Positions 31,373 to 45,700 of a DNA stretch of 64,000 nucleotides are shown piece by piece. The position numbers and the translations under genes are program-made. The stretch spans positions 62,001-126,000 of the forward strand of contig LODT01000006.1 of assembly GCA_001606155.1 (NCBI GenBank), read 5' to 3'. Position 1 is the first letter of the stretch. Each line of letters starts with the position of its first letter. The DNA comes from Tieghemostelium lacteum. Its lineage: Eukaryota; Evosea; Eumycetozoa; Dictyosteliales; Raperosteliaceae. The notes under the pieces are model-generated. The model was not told the origin of the DNA, ran no database searches, and saw nothing but the letters and a program-made list of their open reading frames with translations.

Positions 31373-34300
31373 TTATTGTTGAGTTGATGAGGCTGCTGAA
31401 AGTTTTTTCATTTGCTGATTGAATTCATTTTCAACTCTTTTCTTTTTATAGAGTACATAACCACCTACAGCTACTGCAACTGCACCTACAACACCTACAA
31501 CAACACCAGTAGCAATCTTCCAACTATTTGATTTTTTACATTTGGAGTCCGAGGAGACGGATGAGTCTGAATCTGGTTGTAAAAGTGCTGCATAGGATGG
31601 ATCAATAACAGCAGAGGTTCTAAAGTATGGAATATTAGCAACCAAGTTAATTTGATTGACTGCAGTCTGTTCTGTGGTATATTTAATATAGATTACACGA
31701 CCATCTAGAACACAACGGTTAACAACTTTACCAGTGATTTGTGAGTTTCCACTACCCATTTGAATCCATTTAACATCTCCTATATTTGGATCAGTTTGAA
31801 CAGTTGCTGGAGTTTCGCTAGCTGATTCATCACATTTATCTTGTGCAGCTGTGGATGCTTCAGAAACAGTTTTGAAAACAACTTGAAGTGAGTTGGCTGA
31901 CTTTTCAAAAGAGTATGCGGACATGGTTACTGTGAATTTCAAAGTTGAGGGATCAGTTTGAATTACAGTATCGGCAAATGTCAAAACTTTAGGTTTACTG
32001 TGGAAATCCATTTGAACTGTGATTGTAGTTGAATCTTGAACTTGACCACTGAAAATTGCTTGTGTGTCATTGGAGAATGTAAGTGTCCAAATTGGTGAGA
32101 ATTTCTTTACAACTCTTGAACGGAGATCCAATTCTCTAACTTCAAAGAGAGATACTGTGAATTTGTTGGTAGTTTCTTCAGTTTCAAAGGTACCATTTGG
32201 AGCAGTTTTATCAATTGTAACTGGAACACTTTTAACTACATCACTGTCAACTTCACAGAAAATACCACGGAATCCCATATCACATTGGCATAACTGATTT
32301 TCAGTACATCTACCAAATCCTGAACATCTATTCCCACCAGATCTACCATAACAGTTACTAGGTGCACCTATGTCAGCACTTGGATATACAATTTGATCTG
32401 GAGCCTGTTTAATGAGTGTTGAAATTTGGTCACCTACCGTGACTTGTGGACTGTAGACAATAGTTTCGTTACTCTTTAACTTTGGTCTCTTACAAACAAT
32501 CAAAGAATCATTTCTAAATTGAATTGGACAATTGATTTCAGATGCATCATTACCTAGTAATTGTACAGCTGATTGAAGGAATTGTTCAGGGGTACCAAAG
32601 TTATCACCAAATATAGATACAATACCACTATTTTCGTTCTCTACACTGTAGATTACAGGTGCTTTGACATAACTGTATGGACCAATACCTCTGTAATTGG
32701 TATTCATATCCTCAAAAGTATAAAAGTTAAAGTTGGAGGCATAAGGTGGTACTTCACATTCCACTAAATTCTTCCAAGATATTAAACGACATTTCAAGTT
32801 TATATTATCACTAGCAGTTTCTAACTTTACATAACCATAGTTATCATTGAAAAATTCATATTCATCAAAATCTGGATCCAAATCTTGAACAGTTTCTTTC
32901 AATAAAATCTTGTCAAGTAAATTTGCAGATCTTGATGACTTTATATTCTTTGTTAAAACTGGTTGTGCGTTTGGATCTGGATATAGGAACATTTCATTAC
33001 TAATTGTGATTTTACCACCTTGGTATGGTGCTGGTGTTACATAGTTTATAACTTTTGCATCTCTATATATTGCTATATAGATTGAGTTAGCAGATATAAA
33101 TTATTTTGTATTTATAGCTAGAAGTTACTTACAATTACAGTAATTATTTTCTACATCATTATTATTTTCAATAAAATCTAGTTTATAAAGATTAAGATTT
33201 AAATACAATGAACCAGGTTCAAATGTTTTGGTAGTTCTAAGTGAGGCTTCCGAATCACTTCCATTTTCAAATGATATTGAGTCATTTTTAGGTTTCTTAT
33301 TGGAAGTTAACATTAAATCACTGACTGAGAGTATATCGAATATATTACTATAGCAATACATGTATCTTTCCACTAATCCATATAATTGATTGCTTTTCAA
33401 TATCATTGCGTTTTGGTAAACCAAATATTGAAAATCTGGAATTTCTCCAATTAACTATAAAGATGTTAATTTATGATCTTGAAGATGGGGTTAAGTTATA
33501 AAGATTAACTTACATTATTAAATGATAAATCCCAATATGAAAATGGTTTCACATTTACTAAATATTCAATAGTACTGTTAAACAAATTATCTGAACCATA
33601 GCTAAATATAGTATAATATAAGTATAATATGTAATATTAAAGTATTTTAATATTAAGACCTACAATGTATCGAGTTGTGTGACCAAGGCCATTGGAATAC
33701 CACCATAAAATAGATTGCTTGATATATTACTTTTTATTAAATAGAAATTATTAGTACAAAGGAATATAAAATTGAGTTGTTAGTAATAACCTACAGATCA
33801 GTTAAATTGGTACTTTCTGCCCAACCTTCTGGAATTACAGCTTCAAAACTCCAACAAGTACAAGAACTAAAATATAAATGAGTATTAATATTGACAATTT
33901 GTTATGAATTAAAAATATTTAAATTTACTTACAATGTTTCAATATGTGGTGGGAGTTTTTCTGGAATATCTTCAAAGTTACCTTCTATTCCACTATAAAT
34001 ATAATATAGAAATTAATATTTGTATTTTGTACATAAGGGGTATTGATAAAAAACTAACATTTCAAGATAAGTATCTGAGAAAACTGGGAAACTACCAGTA
34101 AAAGTAACACCATTTAAAAATAGTGAAAACATATTTTTGGAGGCTAATTCAGTTGGGAATGAACCATACTCTAATCCAGAATTTGTACCAATTGATCTTT
34201 AGAAAATGATTAATATATACTAGTTTAATTTGATTAGTAATAGTTTACTTACAAATCAGTGAGGGTATCCATATCAACAGCATTTTCAATAAGGTCCTGA

Positions 34301-35148
34301 ACAGTGTTTTCGCTAGCATCAATAACTTGAATTTGTTGAATAATAGGAAGGTATAGTGGATTTGAATCAAAATCACCAAAAACTGTAATAAATTTCAGAT
34401 TATTCATTGTACTGGAAAATGAAAATGTTTGTTCTAATCCTGTTGAAATTGTAAGTGATTCTAAACTTTGGAAACTTTCAATTGTAGTGGTCATTAATGA
34501 AAAATCTATAGATATTAAAATCCTATATATTTTTAAAATCATTAGTAATTGGTATTCAAAAATGTTTACATTTGGAATTTTGAATATATTAATATTTACA
34601 AATTTTTGACTGAGGTTGGTAGTAACATTGTTTGAATTGAAATTGAGCACATTTGGAAACCACTAAAATTTTTAAATAATATTAATATTTTGTTGCGAAT
34701 CTAATGTACATTATTATGTAATACAAACATTGTTTCTAATGATGAAAGTGCAGTAAAATCAATTTGAACATTTAATGGTGAATCTTGAAATAGATCAGGA
34801 GCTGAAAAATAACTATATTTTCATAGAATTAAATTAGTTTGTAAATTAATAAATTAATTTAAGTGAACTATAATTCTTACATTTGTGTTACATTTCCAAA
34901 GTCATTACATGAAACAAAACTTCTAGCACAACAATCTAGCTGATCATCATCCCAAGCATAATTAGCCCAAGGTTGAGTATTTGTATAAAATGTATTTAAT
35001 GCAAGTCCTATGGTGTTATAAGGTAAATATATATCCATTTCAATTTTACTATCCCCCAACTACATACTTTCATTTTCACTGCATGCACTACTTAAATTAA
35101 TAATACAAAGAAATAATACTATAACTAGTAGAAAATCTTTGAAAGCCA
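31373..35148 (-). CDS. ComC-like LRR / TIG / EGF transmembrane protein, copy A
   Basis: A type I surface protein of the dictyostelid ComC-like class. The signal peptide (MAFKDFLLVIVLFLCIINLS) lies in the first exon at 35148. An LRR cap follows after a 60-base intron (LALNTFYTNTQPWANYAWDD, then CCARSF). The LRR part (35012 to about 33050) is cut by roughly ten short introns, most falling at the same point of each repeat (after the '...L' ending). The long last exon ends at 31373. It holds IPT/TIG domains (GGKITISNE; VENENSGIVSIFGDNF) and an EGF module with cysteines in CYGRSGGNRCSGFGRC...CQCDMGFRGIFCE. A beta-rich domain follows, then TM IATGVVVGVVGAVAVAVGGY and a basic tail. ComC in D. discoideum is linked to cell-cell signalling; here the role is by analogy. 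Exon limits in the LRR part are approximate. Confidence 0.82.
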
Positions 35149-35451
35149 TCTCTATACGATGAATAAAATTAAAGAGCTAGAAATAAAAGACAGAAAAAAA
35201 CAAAAATAAAAGATCTTGATGATTTTGATTTTTGATTGATATTTTTTTTTTGTACATTGAAAATAAAAATCAGTATTTTTTAATATCTAGATTTTTATGG
35301 ATATGAGGCATCTTATGTTGCCATTTCACGAAAATTTTTAAAAACCAGTCTTAAAAGATTGATATTTTATAATTATATGTTTATTTATTTAAATAGTAAT
35401 TTGATGAGAATTGTGTTATTACAAAAGGGAAGAGATGATAAATTAATTAAT
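35149..35451. other. Spacer between the two ComC-like genes
   Basis: About 300 bases of A/T-rich DNA with a T run, forming the 5' flank of copy A and 3' flank of copy B. No coding frame is supported. Confidence 0.5.
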
Positions 35452-38400
35452 TTAATTTTGAGTCGATTCTTGAGCTTTTTTCAATTGTTTGTTGAATGCT
35501 CTTTGAACGATTTTCTTTTTGTGGAGCATGTAACCACCCACTGCGACGGCAGCTGCACCTACAACACCCACAACGACACCAGTTGCAATCTTCCATTTGT
35601 TAGATTTACATTTGGATTCTGAGGATGCAGGTTCAGAGTCAGCTTGCAAAAGTGCTGCATAGGATGGATCAATAGTGGCTGTTTGTGCAAAGTATGGTAC
35701 ATTGGCAACGAGGTTTAGTACGTTGTTATTGATAAATTCAGTTTGGAATTTAACATAGACAACACGGGTATCTACTAGAGCACGACTAATGACTTTACCA
35801 ACTAATTGAGTGTTACCTCTTTCCACTTGAACCCAATGAATATCACCTACATTTGGATCGGTTTTTATAGTGGCATCGTCAACGGAAGATTCGTCACAGT
35901 TTTCAGATACAGTTTCTGAAGGTTCAGCTGACATTTGGAAGACTATTTGCATTGAGTTTGTCTTGGTAGCGAATTTATATCCATTTACATTTACAGTGTA
36001 TTTCAAAGATTGTGGATCAGTTCTTAAAGTAACCTGAGCAAAAGAAACATCTGTAGAGTCAGGTAAGATGGTTAAAGTAGCTTGAATAATAGCTCCATCC
36101 TGTAGAGTAGCTGTGTAGACACTAGATGTGTCATTTTGACTTGATCTCTCCCACTCTGGAGTGTAGTTGGCAACAACTCTTAGATGGATATCTAATTCTC
36201 TAACTTGAACTATAGAAATATCATAAGCAGCAGTAGCTAATTCTTGGTCAAATGTGCCTGTTGGTTCTTCATCATCTAAACTAATTTCAGAGTTTTTAGC
36301 CTTGTCGTTAGAAAGCTCACAAAATATACCTCGGAAACCAGGATTACAATTACACAATTGAGTAGCTGAACAAACACCATTTCCTTGACATATCTCATCA
36401 GATTCACCATAACAGTTACTTGGAACATTAACTAAACTACCTTGATAAATGATTGGAACTGGATTGGAAATTTGATCATTTACTTTGACAGTCATACTAT
36501 AGATTGCATCCCTATTTTCATAGGCAACTTCTTGTTTCTGACAAACAATCATGGTATCATTTTGGAATGCAATTGGACATCCAACATTTACATCTCCAGC
36601 AGTTAGTCCTACAGATACAGGTAAATGTTCATTTTCAAGACCAAAATAGGAACCTACAATAGTAATCTGGTCAGTGTCATCATCTACCACTGTACTATCT
36701 ATCTCTGGTGCTGGGATATAATAGACAGGATTAGGACCCCAAGATTCAGCTGCACTTCCTCCATTATATCTATAGAAATGGATATAATAATTAATTGGTG
36801 TTTCTCCTTCACTTCCTGGTTCTTGTGGATAATTCAAACATTCAACAGTACTATATAATGAAATTAATCTACATTGCAATTCAGCAATTAAATTATCATT
36901 TTCATCCTGTACTTCCAAAAATCCATAATACTCTCTAAAGAATTCATAAGCATTAAAAGCTGGTGGTAACACGATATTATCATAAGGACCTGTACCAGCA
37001 GCCAAAGCTGTATCTTCAGTAACTGGATTATTAAATGAAATAGACATTTGATTACTATCCATATTTAAACCAAATCCATTATATTTAGGATTCCATTGAG
37101 ATTTCTTTTGTTTAGTAGCAGTAGTGGTTGTTTCATTACCTTTGGTAAGCATCAAAAATTCAAGTGCATATAGGAAATTGTCACTTTGTATAGTGATTTT
37201 ACCACCTTGAGATGGAACTGGTGAAATATAATCTCTAGTAGCATATGGATCAAAATAGGTACCATCACAAATTTCATCAGTAAATGTATAAGCATTATTA
37301 AACTTGTCCTCTGGAGAAAAGTATTCAACAAACAGTGGAGTATTAATATAGTATTCATTTGGAAACTCAGAAGAATCCACTGCCATCAATTGTGGTGGCA
37401 ATGTACCAAATACCATAAAATCAGTCTGACAAAATGCATATCTTGGTAGATTACCAGTTACAGGACATCCTGTGAAATCCAAATATGTACCATTACACAT
37501 TTGATCGAAACCATCTGGTATAATTCCATTAATCTACATTTAATAACATATTAATAACTAAATTCTAATTTTAATAGCTGTCTATTTAAATAAAACTTAC
37601 TTGTGTATTAACTAAATTCCAATATGAACCACTGGCAACATTTAAAAAGTCTGATACTGGGTTAGACAAATCATTATAACTTAAATCAGCTTCGAATAAT
37701 GTTGTAATTAATGATTGAGGAATGGTACCAGATAACTCACATGAAGCCAAGTTACTAATAAAATTTAAAAAGTTTGATTAATATAAATATATTTACTCTA
37801 TAAATAAAAAATACATACAGATAAATTAAATTATATTTACTCCATGTAGATGGAATTGTTATTGGTCCAATATTTTCAACGAAACATGTATCACAATGGC
37901 TTTAAAATAGATATTAATATTTATATTATAGAAAATTAATTGATTAACGAATCTATTACTTACAAAAATAAAATATCAGATGGTAAATCAACGGCAAAAG
38001 TATCAAAAGAACCTTCTAGTGACCTGTACAGAAAGGGAATTAAATGTTAAAAGATAGTTAGATACATTTTAAATTAAACTAAAGTACATACAATAATTGC
38101 AACGAATTTGGAAATACTGGGAAATCACCCATTAGATTATATCCAGTCAGACTGAGTGCTATAAGTGGTTTTTGTAGTAAACAATTTGGTATAGAAGTGT
38201 AATCTGTAGGATCTCCTATGATGAAGCTATTTTATCATTAGAAAAGAATGAACATTAATAAACTCAGTTTACTAAGAAAGATCAATAAAGTATAGTTACA
38301 GTTGTTTTAGATATGTTAGATCACATGCATCGTTTAATACAGTATTACTTGAAACCATAACATCTCTATTTCAAATATAAAAATATATTAGAATATATTG

Positions 38401-39322
38401 AACCATCTAATTACAAAGTTAATTAACTACAAGTATACATACAAATAAATGATATTTGGAATTTGATCAAAGGAATCATAAATAAAGTAGACATTTTGAA
38501 TAAGTAAATACTGAAGTTTAGATAATGAATATGTAAATTGAACATCACCAGAATATGATGAAATTTTCCTATAATTATAATGTCAATATAAACCATTCTA
38601 AATAAAGATATTGTGGTTTTGTAACCTATTTGTTTTAACCTACAATAATTCCAAATTTGGATAATTAAAATCACCTGAATAAGAATCTAAATTTACTCCA
38701 AGAAAATCCCTATAAATTGGAAAATGTTAGTTATATTCAAAATAAACAGATATAAATAGTTGATAACATACAAATATTTGATACTGTTTGGTAAAGTAAA
38801 ACCATTAACTGCAAATTCAAAACCATTATATTGCATTGCTAGTGTCTCTAGATTAGTTAAATCACTGAGATCAAATGTTGTAGGATCATTATAGTTATTC
38901 ATCCCAAATAGTGTTGTATTTCTAATTTTGTATTTATAAATTAGTAAATGGTTTATATGATATATATAATTTAATCTTACATTGTTATTACACTATCTTG
39001 ATTGTTACAAACAATACCAGTACGTTGACAACAATCAACTGTTGATGTGCTTGACCATCCATTGAGGTCACTTAAATATTCCCAAGAAGGTGTATCTGTA
39101 TAGAACTGATTTAATGCATTCACTATAGTTGTTTAATTATATATCCAAAAGTTGTGGATTGAATTTTAGTTTTAAGAATAAAAAAAAAATATAAAATGTG
39201 AGTTGGTGGGAAATAAGATTTACCAGGAGGTGTTTTAACTTACATTCTGAAGTAGGGCATGCAGATTCCGAACATCTAATAAAAATACATATAAAAATAG
39301 ATAATACCAATAAGAATTTCAT
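35452..39322 (-). CDS. ComC-like LRR / TIG / EGF transmembrane protein, copy B
   Basis: Tandem paralogue of copy A in the same orientation. The signal peptide (MKFLLVLSIFICIFIRCSES) begins at 39322. After an intron comes an LRR cap (NALNQFYTDTPSWEYL...CCQRTGIVCN), and the LRR part to about 37500 is again divided by many short introns at repeat boundaries. The long last exon carries TIG domains (GGKITIQSDNFLYALEFLML; DQITIVGSYFGLENEHLP) and EGF cysteines in CYGESDEICQGNGVC...CNCNPGFRGIFCE. TM is IATGVVVGVVGAAAVAVGGY, followed by a basic tail. The segment DPSYAALLQADSEPASSESK just before the TM is nearly identical to copy A, while the LRRs diverge strongly. That is the pattern expected if the ectodomain is under selection for recognition. 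Exon limits in the LRR part are approximate. Confidence 0.82.
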
Positions 39323-40276
39323 TGTGTGAGTTTTTTAAGATTGATATACAGGTGAAAAATTATAATTATTATCCATAAGAAAAAATCAAAATCAATAATA
39401 TCTTGATCAAAATGAAAATATCTATTAAGATTTTTTTGGTTATCAAGATTTTGTGTTTATTTTTTTTCAAAAAAATGTCGCAGCAGCTTGACTGAAAAGG
39501 TCAGATAAAAATTTTTATCAAATACCTCCATTTTTTTTTGTATTTGATGTATATCTTTTTTAAAACATTGTGAAAGAATTAATCTTAAATATAAATTCAT
39601 ATTGTCGATAAATAATAAACAAGAACGTTCTAGAGAAATGTACCTACCTATTGGTAATTGCTGATTAAATCAATTTGACTTTACCTAGATACAATGAGTA
39701 TACTCATGAGGTAACTGGTTACAATTGGTTATTCTTATTCATTGCAAAAGTCAGATACAATGATACATCAACTAGGAAATGCACATTTTGTTGAAGAAAT
39801 CTATAATTCAGCAGTTATAGATATCATTATACAAAAATTTTTTTTTATTATTTAAATTTCAAATTGTTGAATTTTTTATTAAATTTTTGATCTTCATTAT
39901 TTTTGTGGTTGAATAAATTTTAAAGTTCTTGACAACAGTTTTAATCATTCCCTAATACACAATACATTAGGGTGATTCAAATTCATTTGTTATTCAAAAA
40001 TTGCAATTGAAATTATATAAAAAATTATTTTAATTTTCAAACTTTTTTAATTTAATTTGAGGTTTTTTTGATCAGTTATTTTTTTGTTCACCCACTCTAA
40101 TTGGTGTGAATAGATTTAAAAAAAAAATATTTTCAAAATTCGCCCTAAATGGATATAAAATTCAAAGAACTTTTACTGGTATAAATACCTGAATGGTAAA
40201 AAAAAAATGATAGAAAACATTAAACAAGTAAACTAAACAATAGTACAGAAGATAGATATATAGAGAAAGAAAGAAA
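39323..40276. other. Divergent intergenic region between ComC-like B and P450
   Basis: About 950 bases. Contains a heat-shock-like element at 39623-39635 and long T/A runs. Near 39660-39830 is a less biased stretch without a usable frame. Both flanking genes start here and point away from each other. Confidence 0.45.
39623..39635. promoter_or_regulatory. Candidate heat-shock element
   Basis: The sequence GAACGTTCTAGAG fits the alternating nGAAn/nTTCn pattern through two full units and most of a third. It lies about 300 bases upstream of ComC-like copy B and about 640 upstream of the P450. A match of this size can be accidental; no expression evidence is available. Confidence 0.25.
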
Positions 40277-41821
40277 ATGTTATTTTTAATTACATCATTA
40301 ATAATAATAATTGTGATTTTCGATTTAATTTGGAAAAATAGATTTAATAAGAGTTTAAAACAGCCATTTGCAATTCCATTATTTGGTAATTTACATCAAC
40401 TTGGAGAGTCACCACATGAGGCACTTCAGTTAATGTCAAAGATTTATGGTAGAGTTTATGGAATGTGGTTTGGTAGCAGATATACTGTAGTTGTAAATGA
40501 TATGGATGTGGCAAGAGAGATATTTGTAAAGAGATTTGATAACTTTATTGAAAGACCTAAATTGCCATCTTTGGCATCTGCATCTGCAAATTTCAAGAAT
40601 TTGGCTGTTGCTGATGAGTATTGGTGGAAAATGGCAAAGAAGAAAGTTGCAAATACTTTCCAGAAAACACAGCTAATGCACCATGCCTACGATTTGATTC
40701 ATAGTGAGTCAATGAGATTTGTAGAGGCTCTTGGTAAATACAGTAAACAAGGTGAACCTGTTCAACCTAGAAGACTATGTCAGAGATTTGCATTTAATGT
40801 CATTCTTCAATATGCATTCAGTGATAGTGTTAGTTATGAGATTAAATCTCAAAATGAAATGTTGGGCAATGAAAGATCTCTAAATGAACTGGTAGAGAGT
40901 ATTGATGCATTCTTTAAGATTGTTGCTAATGGAAACCTATGTGATTTCATCCCAGCTCTTTATCCAGTTTATTACTCTTACCTGTCAAAGTATGGTCCAC
41001 ATTTAAAAGTTCATCAATTGATTACTGATGTCTATAAAAAGCATCAAGAAACTATTGATATTGACAATCCAAGAGATTTAATTGACCATCTTATTATTGA
41101 TTCAATGAATAACACTGATACCTCCATAGACAAAGATTTAGATCAGATTCAAAATATTCTAATAGGATTTGACTTTTTTATAGCTGGTAGTGATACATCT
41201 TCTAATACATTGGAGTGGTTTATTCTAATGATGGCTAATTATCCAGAGATTCAAGAAAAGTGTTATAGTGAATTGGAAACATTATTGAAACCAACTGGAC
41301 AAGTTCTGTTATCCCATAGAAGAGAGACACCATATCTCAATGCAGTCATTAAAGAAGTAATGAGAATTCATCCAGTTGCTCCACTAGGTCTACCTAGAAT
41401 CTCAAGAGAATCATGTACACTTGAAAATGGAATTGAAATACCTGCCCAAACTCAAATTGTTCTCAATATAGGTTCTATATGTCGTGATGAAAAGTACTTT
41501 GATACACCAATGCAATTCATTCCAGAGAGATTTTTAGTTGACAATAACCTCCCTCAACATGTTGTGTTTGGACTTGGAAATAGATCTTGTGCAGGCAGTC
41601 AATTAGCAATGGATGAAATCTATGCTGCTGCTTCCAATATTCTTTTAAATTTCAAAATCTCCACTCTAAACCCCAACGAAACCATTTCTGAAAAAGAGAG
41701 TAAGTATTTATAAATTTAACTAACTGTTTTAGATACTAATCTTATATTTTTGTTATTAGAATTCTCTTTAACTATACATCCAGTCGAACACTATTTTGTA
41801 AATATTCAGTCTAGAAAATAA
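40277..41821 (+). CDS. Cytochrome P450 (CYP508-like)
   Basis: Exons 40277-41699 and 41760-41821 give 494 residues, a normal P450 length. The N-terminal anchor is MLFLITSLIIIIVIFDLIW, followed by PFAIPLFGNLHQLG. The I-helix oxygen-activation motif is AGSDTSS, ExxR is in KEVMRIHP, PERF is present, and the haem ligand Cys is in FGLGNRSCAG. All catalytic motifs are intact, so an ER-bound monooxygenase is expected. Many dictyostelid P450s of this type are CYP508 members with unknown substrates. Its neighbour is a multidrug-type ABCG exporter on the same strand; the two could act in the same metabolite or detoxification route, which is inference from proximity only. Confidence 0.92.
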
Positions 41822-42791
41822 AGTTTGCTATAACTATAAATAAAAATTATATTAATTATTTTGTATTGTAAAAAAATGCCGGTGCAATCTAAAGCTCCCT
41901 GATATCTCCACACTAATCTATCACCATGCTCCATGTGTGATATATAAAAGAAGATGTGGATTGTAAAGACAAGTTCCCATTTCAATCCATCCCACTTCGT
42001 TTAATAGATAAGATGAACTCTAAAGCAATGTCAATCAAAGAATAGTCCTTTAATTTAAATTAAATACACCTAGATAAGATCAATCTATTACCCAGTGTAA
42101 TGATATGAGAAACTGGATGTAGAAAAAAAACAAAAAATCTAAATTTAATTATAGATTTGTTAAATTGATGATAAAACAAAGGTGGGAATATAACCATGCT
42201 TATGAATTCTATGTAGTTCGATATCTAGTATTCGCTTCTACAAGCAACTTCCATTCTTTTAGATGAATAAAAAATATTAAAAAAAAATATTTGAAAAAAC
42301 AAAAATAACGAAAATGCTATTGTTTACTAAAACTAGAAGATGTGAATTTTTGACTAGGAGTTTTCGGGACCTATTAAACAGATCTCTTTGACACTTTTAC
42401 ACAACTGCAAAGAAATCAAAATATAATAATTAAAAATAACATTCTTAAAGGTTATTCTAGAACCCCAGTAGTAGTGTGATTATTTTTTGATATAATAATT
42501 TGTATGTGTTTAATTTTAATTCATATTTAATTATTTAATTTATTAACTAGTCTCTTTTAATTACAATAATATTCGAATATTATATTATCTAGTTGTGTTT
42601 TAAGATAAAAAAAAAAAACCGAGTTATAATCTATTATTGTAAACAATAGTGGGTGTTTTGAAAATAGGGGTTACTGATAGCAGTATTGAGTATCTGTTTA
42701 TAAATCGTATAAAATTATAATAACAGTCAATTTTTTAATATAATAGTAATAATATCGTATTCAATTCTTATAAACATTATTATACCAAAAC
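41822..42791. other. Long intergenic region between P450 and ABCG
   Basis: About 970 bases. The first part (41880-41965) has clearly higher GC and a nested hairpin. The last 150 bases before the ABCG start include GTGGGTGTTTTG at about 42649, which resembles a G-box. The rest is A/T-rich with no coding frame. Confidence 0.45.
41907..41960. ncRNA. Candidate structured RNA hairpin
   Basis: Two nested complementary arms. The outer stem is TCCACA (41907-41912) with TGTGGA (41955-41960). The inner stem is TATCACCATG (41919-41928) with CATGTGTGATA (41932-41942, one bulge) around a three-base loop. The region is GC-richer than the surrounding spacer and starts about 85 bases after the P450 stop. 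It could be a 3' UTR structure or an independent small RNA. No known RNA family is recognised. Confidence 0.25.
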
Positions 42792-45700
42792 ATGGATAAA
42801 GAAAACTTTAATGATAATAATAATGCAATTGAATTACAACCTACTCAATTTAGTTTACAGCATTTAGATGATATACCAATAGACGAAAATGGTACAAATA
42901 CATCTAAACCTTTCGTCATAGATGTTAAATTTAAAGATTTACGTGACCATATAATCGAAAAAACACCTAATGAGAAAACTGGTTTCTACGTTGAAGCTAG
43001 AAACTTGAATTTTTATGTAACAAGAAAGATTCAAAAAAAGAAATCACAAGATGGAAAATCAAAGTATGAAAAAGTCTATTTACTGAGAGATATGACATTT
43101 TATATGAAACCAGGTAGAATGGTGTTACTCATGGGTGCACCTTCATCTGGAAAATCAGTACTTTTGAAAGTGTTGGCAAATAGATTGGGTAAAGGTGCAA
43201 CAGAGGGTAGTTTACTGTTTAATAGACATCCAGTAGATGAGGCAACTCATCAGAAGGATACTATTTACGTTGCACAAGAAGATAGACATATAGCATTACT
43301 TACAGTTAAAGAGACTTTAGAGTTCTCAGCTAGATGTAATATGGGTGATAAGACATCAGATGAAGAGATTTCCGATCGTGTTGATATGATTCTTGAACAG
43401 TTGGGTCTGAGTCATACAATTAATACTATAATTGGAAACGAGTTTTTCAGAGGAATTTCAGGAGGTCAAAAACGTCGTGTTACCATTGCTTCTGAGTTTA
43501 CAAAATGTCCAAATATGATGTTACTGGATGAACCTACAACAGGGTTGGATTCAGCTACTTCTTATTCACTGATTAGTAAACTTAAATGTATTACAACAGA
43601 GGCTAAAACGTCAACTATAATATCACTTTTACAACCAAGTCCTGAGTTGGTTCAACTCTTTGACGATGTTCTTATTCTTGCTGAACATGGTAGAATTGCA
43701 TACTTTGGACCAATGTCTGATATGTTACCTTATTTTGAATCTATTCAAATTAGACCATACCCCGATCAACCAATAGCAGAGTTTATTCAAGAGGTACCTT
43801 ATGACCCTAACCGTTACCTCATTGAAAATCAAATCAACTCCAAAGAGAACATTAGTAAAAGTATAGATCCAAATTTAGAAGATAAACTTGACCTTTATAA
43901 ATTATTTAAAGAATCAAAAAGTATGTATATTACTAGAATTAAATATTTAGATTTCCAAACATTAAAATATATATATTAATATTTAATTTTTAATAAAATA
44001 GATAATGAAAATATTCAAAGAGAATTAGATGGATTGGTTCCAAATGGAGTGAGATTAATGGATCATTCTATAATGGGAAATCAACAAAAATCATCGATAT
44101 GGTATGAGACTAAATTATGTTTGGAAAGACATTTAAAGATAATGAAAATTATGAAATTTCAGTATTTGACTAGATTCTTTCAAGCAGTGTTTATGGGATT
44201 TGTTGTGGGTACATTATTCTATCAGATGGGAACATCACAAGCAGATGCTAGAAATAGATTTGGTTTACTGTATTTCTCAATGGTACTTGAGATTTGGACT
44301 ACTGTTGGGTCAATTGAAGAATTTTATACACTTAGAAATATATATTTTGATCAAAAAGATGGAAAGTTCTATAGAACATTTCCATATTTTATATCGTTGG
44401 TAGTGACAAAGATACCAGTGTCTTTGATTGAATCATTGCTGTTTAGTTTGACTTGTTATTGGTTGTCTGGACTTAGACATACTGCCGATTCGTATATACT
44501 GTTTATTCTAGGTTTGGCAATGACCAATCTAGTCAGTCAAGGTATATTCCAAACAGTTTCAGTATTTACTGAAAATGTTTTGATTTCGTCGCTTGTTAAT
44601 CCTGCTGTTATTGTATTGGCTATGATTTTCAGTGGTTATATGTTACCTAAACCAAAGATTCCAGGGTGGTATATATGGATACATTATCTCACACCTCTAA
44701 AGTACCTTTTAGAGATGTTATGTAGTAGTGAAATGGTTCATCAAGAATTTAATTGTGCAGAGAATGAGTTAATTCCACCAAAGAACTATCCAACATTTAA
44801 CCTAACTTACCCTGACGGTTTCAATGGCGTTCAGATATGTCCCCAGTCCAGCGGAAATGATTTTCTAGAGTTTTTTGGAATGCCACAAAACTCCTATTTC
44901 CGATGGATAGATTTGGTCATTGCCATGGCATATGCTTTGGTGTTATTCAGTGTATTTTTTGTAGGTTTGAAGTATATAAGATTCGAAACTAAAAAACCAG
45001 CAAAACAGATTAAACCCAAAAAGAACAAGGATAAAAAGAATGAAAAATCAAGATCATCTAAACACCATCTCAATGGTTGTTATATGACATTTTCAGATTT
45101 GGGTTATACTGTGGAAAGTAAGAGAAAGAATGTGTCGACTGGTAAGAATGAAACTGTAACTTTGAAATTGTTACAGGGTATCAATGGATACTGTACACCT
45201 GGAATGATGGCACTGATGGGCGCATCAGGTGCTGGTAAATCCACACTTTTAGATGTGTTCTCACGTAGAAAGAATATGGGTATCATCAGTGGAGACATTC
45301 GTGTAAATGGTGAACAGATTGAGAATATAAATCTAACTAGATTTACTGGTTATGTTGAACAGATGGATATCTTACCTGCTAATATGACAGTTCGTGAAGC
45401 TATTGAATTCTCTGCTAACTGTCGTCTTCCAAGTACCGTATCATTCCAAGATAAACAAAAATCTATAGACGATATACTAAGAGTTCTAAGTTTGACAAAA
45501 TTAGCAAATACAAAGATTGGACCTAACCCAACTATTGGTATATCTTTAGCGAATAGAAAGAAAGTTAGTATTGGTATTGAGTTGGCTTCAGATCCTAAGC
45601 TTTTGTTTTTGGATGAACCTACCTCTTCACTGGACAGTTCTGATGCACTTAAAGTTATGAATTGTGTAAAGAGAATTGCAGATTCAGGTAGAACTATCAT

